64,000 nt of DNA. It comes from Verpa conica. Taxonomy: Eukaryota > Ascomycota > Pezizomycetes > Pezizales > Morchellaceae. The position numbers and the translations under genes are program-made. Positions 59,601 through 64,000 of the stretch are shown here, piece by piece. The DNA lies in contig JAUFSD010000001.1 of the NCBI GenBank assembly GCA_033030425.1, forward strand, positions 2,170,001 to 2,234,000, read 5' to 3'. The notes beneath the pieces are model-generated. The model had not been told where the DNA came from and did not search any database. It saw only the letters and a program-made list of their open reading frames with translations. Within the stretch, counting starts at the first letter, position 1, and every line of letters begins with the position of its first letter.

Positions 59601-60407
59601 ACGGTACTACATGTTGCGGCTAGGAAAGGGCGTGAGGAGGTTGTGAAGTTACTATTGGATCATGGGGCGGACACTGGTATGAGGGATGGGTATGGGAACG
59701 CAGCACTACACATCGCGGCCAGGCAAGGACACAAGGAGATTGTGAAATTGCTTCTAGAGAGTGGGGGGGACACCACAGCGAAAGATAGAGATATAAGTAC
59801 AGCCCTACGAATCGCAGTCAATCAAGGGCACAAGAGGCTTGTGGGGTTTCTTCTAGAGAATGGAACAGATATCGCAGCGAAGGACAGAAATGGAAACACA
59901 GTACTTCATATCGCGGCCAGGAAAGGTCATGATGATGTTTTGAAAGTACTACTAGAAAACGGAGTGGATACCACGGCGAAGGATGAGTACGGAAACGTAG
60001 CACTACACATCGCAGCTAGCAAAGGATATAAGGGGTTTGTAGAGCTACTTCTAGAGGGTGGGGCGGATATCATGGAGAGAGATAAAAATGAAGGTACGGC
60101 ACTACATATTGCGGTTAGTCAAGGACGCAATGAAATTGTAAAATTACTACTGGAGAACGGAGCGGATACTACGACAAAAGATAAATTTAGAAATACGGCA
60201 TTCCACATTGCAGCTAGCAAAGGACACAAGGAGATTGAAGAATTGTTACTGGAGAACGAATTGAAAGGCAGGAATGGAGAGAAATCAAGCCAGGTAGTGG
60301 TAAGTGCTAGTCACCTCGATATATTCCTGCAGGAAAAAGAAGTTGACGCAACTGTGAAGGGAGTTTTTGCGAAATACCATCCTAAAAAGTGGTGGAAAAA
60401 GAGTTAG
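56684..60407 (+). CDS. Protein kinase fused to a 23-unit ankyrin repeat array
   Basis: Exons 56684-56944, 57001-57213, 57271-57781 and 57850-60407 give 1180 residues. The N-terminal kinase is complete: glycine loop GRGGFG (44-49), Lys65 in AVK, Glu78, HRD at 152-154 with Asn159, DFG at 174-176 and APE at 198-200, so it should be catalytically active. Its leader (QFGDGHHEHTIDAEPV) matches the fungal class of kinases that carry C-terminal repeat arrays. From residue about 374 to 1135 there are 23 ankyrin repeats of 33 residues with consensus NTALHIAASQGHKEIVKLLL followed by ENGADITAKD; some have 1-3 extra residues (for example near 58675, 58785 and 58990). The 45-residue tail ends in a basic/aromatic patch (KKWWKKS). 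The three introns are ordinary. The role is not known; non-self or cell-state sensing is inference from architecture. Confidence 0.93.
57984..60270 (+). repeat. Array of 23 ankyrin-coding repeats (about 99 bp each)
   Basis: DNA-level tandem repeat within the kinase-ankyrin gene. Units share long nucleotide matches such as GCACTACACAT, GGACAC, GAGAATGGAGC and ATCACAGC. Most units are 99 bp; several carry 3-9 bp insertions. High uniformity suggests recent unit exchange or expansion. Confidence 0.9.
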
Positions 60408-62112
60408 GAGTGGTAGGAGCCTGCTAGCAAGTTCGGGGCACTTCGTACCGAGAGACTGACCCGTAAATAGCAAGCTACGTACACGAGGTTTGCCCTTCAC
60501 CGGTACAAATTTGGACATAGGGATTTGTTGCAAGAGGCCTTCTTTGAGATTTGGGTTCTTTTGGGTCAGGAGATAGTGAAGATATTGGTAACGTAGCTGG
60601 TGTTCATATTACAGTTATATACTACTTCTTTAGCTTTCTTCCCACAGCTTAGTTATGTCGGCTATTTTTGTTTTCTTTTTTTATCACAATTATTTTTTAT
60701 ACTAGGGATATATTTTTTCATAGGGGTTTTGGCGCTAGGGAGGGGCTGTTTGTTGGGAGCTACTGGTGTCTAGATAATTGAGTATATGTAGTAATGACGT
60801 AACGAATATATTAGGTTATTTTTTTATTTTTTTTTAATTCATGTGATTTTATTATTCTGGGTACCCAGAATATATTAGGTTATGTAGTATTAAGAGTTAT
60901 AATTATCAACAATTAGTTGGATTAGATTTATGCGTGTTATTATCATCTTTGAGAGATGGCCAAAGAAGTGACTACCAATTGAATAGTTACATGCAAAGTA
61001 TATGTTATTTTAGAGTAACATGAGTTTGATCCTCCTACTGTAAGCTGAGTGATATACGGTGACCCGTTCCATGCGCCAAGCATGTGAACCCGCCCCCACA
61101 TTTCTATTCCCAACAGCTATCATACCTGGGGTATGCATAGCCGAGCGTTCCGATCTCCTGAAGAAATCCAAAATACATCCAAGTCTGCACCCAAGCGCAT
61201 AGCAAGGGGAGATATCTGTACCAGGCCCATACAACGTAAAAGAAAAGAACTGATTATGTTGGTAGGGGAGATTGATGGCCCTCATCTACCACCCATCGCT
61301 TAGCGGCTTTTCTTAAGGGAAATTATCCCTCCAGAGTGGCGTTTGTAGATGTGGACGCGTCGTCGACTCCACAGCCACAGCGGCGGGGGCCTGTTTCTGG
61401 GCACTAAGATGCGGCGAATAACCAGGATTGGCGATAGCGTAGGGTGGCGTATCGATAGCAAACGTCAGCGTGCCTCGTGCATACAGTATACCGCGGGTTA
61501 CACCGTTGTACGCAGCTTGGGCACATGAGCAAAGAAAGGGTATCATCCACCATCTATCGTATGGATGGGGACTTTACACAGTCGATACACGTAAAAGAAC
61601 GAATAAACAGATGGCCGGGGCCATGAAGAAAAAGAAACAGGATCAGAATGGCAAGGCAGAGACTGTTATCTATATCAAGGACGTGATTGCTGGGTAGCCG
61701 GGTCCGTTACCCCGCCGACAACAGTTAGCGGAGCTCTCCAGAAGGTGCTACCTGACTTGAGTTTGTCCACCGGTTTAAGTCTTAAAGTCTCTTCTTGGCT
61801 CCTTCCTCCCTTGCTTTTGTTCCCGCCTCTCTGTTTGCTTTTCTCCCTCCATATCCCACCCCTCTCCTCTCATCCTGCTCCTCTTCCCGCTCTTCTTCTC
61901 TTCCCCTACCCCCATCTCATCCTTCCCGTTGCTGCTGCTGCTGCTGCTGCTGCCAGCCGAGACGATACGGACTCCTAGTAATTCTGCTGCTTGCCTACCT
62001 ACTCCAAGGTACAGGTAGCTTGTTACATTCGTTAATTGCATCATTTCCTCAAGAGGTTCTTGAGTCTCGGCAATAAATAGACAGTACACATCACCGACAA
62101 AAAGGCCGCAAA
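60408..62112. other. Intergenic and leader region
   Basis: 60408-61000 is AT-rich 3' flank. Two adjacent minus-strand ORFs (61313-61546 and 61010-61285) have moderately protein-like composition but no family match, and no splice pair joining them was found; they remain unresolved. 61780-61960 is C/T-rich on the + strand, ends in a CTG repeat (61930-61953) and forms the leader/promoter of the gene at 62113. Confidence 0.45.
61930..61953 (+). repeat. CTG repeat in the leader of the 62113 gene
   Basis: Eight TGC units (CTG phase) at the end of a pyrimidine-rich stretch, 160 bp before the start codon. Confidence 0.9.
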
Positions 62113-63060
62113 ATGCCTGCCAAGGTCATCTTCATTGCGGCCACAGTTATTGTGGCTGCAGGAATCGTAGTTTACGAGAACCGCGAGCATGTCTACGAGT
62201 TTGTCGACCGGACCCGTCGAAAAGTCGCCAATTCGCTACAAGCTCTTGCAGATGAGATCAGTCCACACCGAGAACGCGTTGCCCTATCTAGCAGTAGATC
62301 GTTTTCTGGCTCTACAGCGTACAGAGAAGATGAGAGGGAGAAGCAGGATTACGATACAAGGCCTGAGGGGGAGTGGTCGTATAGCAAGGAAGGTGAAGCC
62401 TACGGATTAGCCTCTTCATCCGGTCGGGAGCAGTTTTACAACGAGAATAATAACACTGCATCAGCGAGCTTCAGACATCGTGGCCAACAATTTGGTACCA
62501 TGCCTCAAAATCGAGGTTTTGACACTGCGGCAGAACCCTCCAGGTTGTCCTCACCTCCATCCACTCCAGCTAAGGTCCTCGACATCGTTTCCCGCCGCAG
62601 TTCGACCTCGACCCTTCAACAGGAGAAACCTCTTCCCCAAATGCCTGTTGATATGCCACCTCCTTTGCCACCTAAGCCTCAATCTCTTCTGAGCAGTGTG
62701 GAGTCTCCCGAACCAGCAGTAATTCTTGATCCATTTACCGATGTGGCAGTAATTCAGGATACTGCTTTTGGAAAAGCCCCCGAACAGACAGATGCGCCCT
62801 CATCCCGAACAATGTCTTCTGCTGAAGACCAAGAGGAACAAGCCCCTAACCCATTTGAAAACTCACAGCCATATTGGAGCATCCATGAGTGGGCTAACAC
62901 AACCCATACTCCAACTTCCTCTTCACCTAGCCTTGCTGGCAGCGCTGCGGAAGAAATTGAACAGCCCGCTGATGATATCCTAAGCGATTTCGGATCTGAG
63001 GTTGAGAGTGTTGGGAGCTGGACTGAGGTCGGAAGCTCTGTTAGTGGGGATGATAACTAA
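62113..63060 (+). CDS. Membrane-anchored fungal protein of unknown function
   Basis: Uninterrupted frame of 315 residues. It starts with a short hydrophobic anchor (about residues 4-22, VIFIAATVIVAAGIVVY), followed by an amphipathic segment VYEFVDRTRRKVANSLQALA. The rest is polar and probably disordered, with a proline-rich stretch (PQMPVDMPPPLPPKP) that could bind SH3 or WW domains, and an acidic C-terminus with a Ser/Glu/Trp motif (SEVESVGSWTEVGSSVS). The anchor-plus-VDR(T/S)RRK layout recalls an uncharacterised family of short fungal membrane proteins; this recognition is weak. No enzymatic motif is seen. The start is the first Met and the leader is C/T-rich with a CTG repeat. Location in a membrane with the tail in the cytosol is inference. 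Confidence 0.8.
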   Translation: MPAKVIFIAATVIVAAGIVVYENREHVYEFVDRTRRKVANSLQALADEISPHRERVALSSSRSFSGSTAYREDEREKQDYDTRPEGEWSYSKEGEAYGLASSSGREQFYNENNNTASASFRHRGQQFGTMPQNRGFDTAAEPSRLSSPPSTPAKVLDIVSRRSSTSTLQQEKPLPQMPVDMPPPLPPKPQSLLSSVESPEPAVILDPFTDVAVIQDTAFGKAPEQTDAPSSRTMSSAEDQEEQAPNPFENSQPYWSIHEWANTTHTPTSSSPSLAGSAAEEIEQPADDILSDFGSEVESVGSWTEVGSSVSGDDN

Positions 63061-64000
63061 TTAGACATGTTCGTGGAGCTTTGTGTGATTACGTTACTGG
63101 AATAGGTTTATTTTATTACAATTTTAAACGGTGAGGAGGGGGTTTGTATTGATATGGGATTAAGGTAAAAAAACAAAATTGTCAGCTTGAAAAGGGTGCA
63201 AGTGCCGGATTTGGATATTGGGTGTTTTTTTTTGATATTTTTGTGGAGCTTCGGGTTGGGTTCAATCTGTTTTTTCCCCCTTTGTATTTCACTGTACCTT
63301 CTCCACTCCCTGTGTCTTTCTACTTTTTCTCTTCTCTATTCTTGCATTCAAGGGTTTATTGGGGGGGGGGTTGTTTTGTTTCTTTCTGATTTTTTTTGTT
63401 ATGCAGGAAACCTTTAAGATTGGCCTTGGATCTAAATTTTCTGGAGCTGGACGGGAGCTTTCATCCTTTTGCGTTGGACCAGGAGAGTTCGGAATTGAGA
63501 TTTGTTTGAATTAGGCATAAGAATCATGGTGACTGTTTCAGATGGCGAGGTAGTGTTCCCTTTTCTTCTCTTTGTTAGGGCTGTTTAAGTATTTATCGAT
63601 TGGGTCTATCTCTCAGAACTTGGAATCAATATATACAGCACAGCGCAATTTGCAAAAAGGCGACATATGGTGATCCTAGCTATGAAGCTCAAAGCGTCAG
63701 AAGCGGAATTAGAGCGCCTAGGGCACCGGCGGTGGATGTTTTACGTCTTTGTTGTCTTCACATCCCAGCTTCGCCCCTTATGCACCGCGCGCTTGGTGGG
63801 CCTAACTGTATAATTGACTAATGATTCACTAGAAAAGGGTGTGTGCAAATGTGGTAAGGTACCTAAATGTCTCTCCTTAATGCATAGATAGTTAGATATC
63901 TCAAGATCAGACAGATCTGGGGTTGAAAATCCTAGTTCCAGCTTGATCTAGATCATAGCCCGCTTTTCTCAGGATAAGAAAGATCTTCAGGAGCGGGCCC
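63061..64000. other. 3' flank and intergenic end of window
   Basis: T-rich 3' flank of the preceding gene including a G run at 63360-63370. ORFs at 63187-63417 and 63600-63821 are T-rich or featureless; no gene supported. Anything starting here would continue beyond the window. Confidence 0.45.

Noticed and set aside
61010..61546. Two minus-strand ORFs that might be one spliced gene
   Set aside because: Composition is acceptable but no phase-compatible splice pair or known family was found; left unresolved.
1..64000. CRISPR arrays, operons, ribosome-binding sites
   Set aside because: The sequence is fungal nuclear DNA with spliceosomal introns; no spaced direct repeats of CRISPR type were seen.

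Overview
This window is nuclear DNA of a filamentous ascomycete, probably Pezizomycotina. The evidence is short introns (about 50-100 bp, GT-AG with CTGAC/CTAAC branch sites, plus two GC-AG introns), a FlbD-type Myb conidiation regulator, a fungal TRPY/Yvc1 vacuolar channel, ureidoglycolate lyase, a family-41 O-GlcNAc transferase, and a kinase-ankyrin protein of a type that is common in moulds. Wide AT-rich, gene-free intervals with decayed ORFs suggest a TE-rich genome such as those of Pezizomycetes; that placement is inference.

Layout. 1-16.97 kb holds most of the housekeeping genes: valyl-tRNA synthetase (+), ribosomal protein L29 (-), a peroxisomal adenine-nucleotide carrier (-), TFIIH subunit Tfb5 (+), v-SNARE Vti1 (-), DEAD-box helicase Dbp8 (+) and an RRM/RGG-type RNA-binding protein (+). 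RPL29 and TFB5 are split into exons too short to appear as long ORFs; both were rebuilt by joining phase-compatible exons. 17-30 kb is sparse: a Myb/SANT-like protein (+, 21.7 kb), a Q/H-rich conserved fungal protein (-, 24.9-26.5 kb) whose first intron lacks a normal acceptor, and FlbD (-, 30 kb). 30.8-45.5 kb has no gene I can support; its first part is the upstream region of flbD, and the rest is AT-rich and contains at least one decayed ORF whose stops look like CpA-to-TpA changes. 45.5-55.2 kb holds O-GlcNAc transferase (+), ureidoglycolate lyase (-) and Yvc1 (+). 55.2-60.4 kb holds a small TIR/TA element followed by the kinase-ankyrin gene (+). 62.1-63.1 kb encodes a small membrane-anchored protein (+).

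The genes do not form a cluster or pathway. They are independent eukaryotic transcription units for translation (VAS1, RPL29), ribosome biogenesis (DBP8), transcription/repair (TFB5), trafficking (VTI1), peroxisome metabolism (carrier), purine-nitrogen use (DAL3), vacuolar calcium release (YVC1) and regulation (FlbD, OGT). The best candidate for unexplored biology is the 1180-residue kinase-ankyrin protein: an intact kinase fused to 23 nearly uniform ankyrin repeats, an architecture reminiscent of fungal non-self-recognition receptors, with a TIR/TA element in its promoter.
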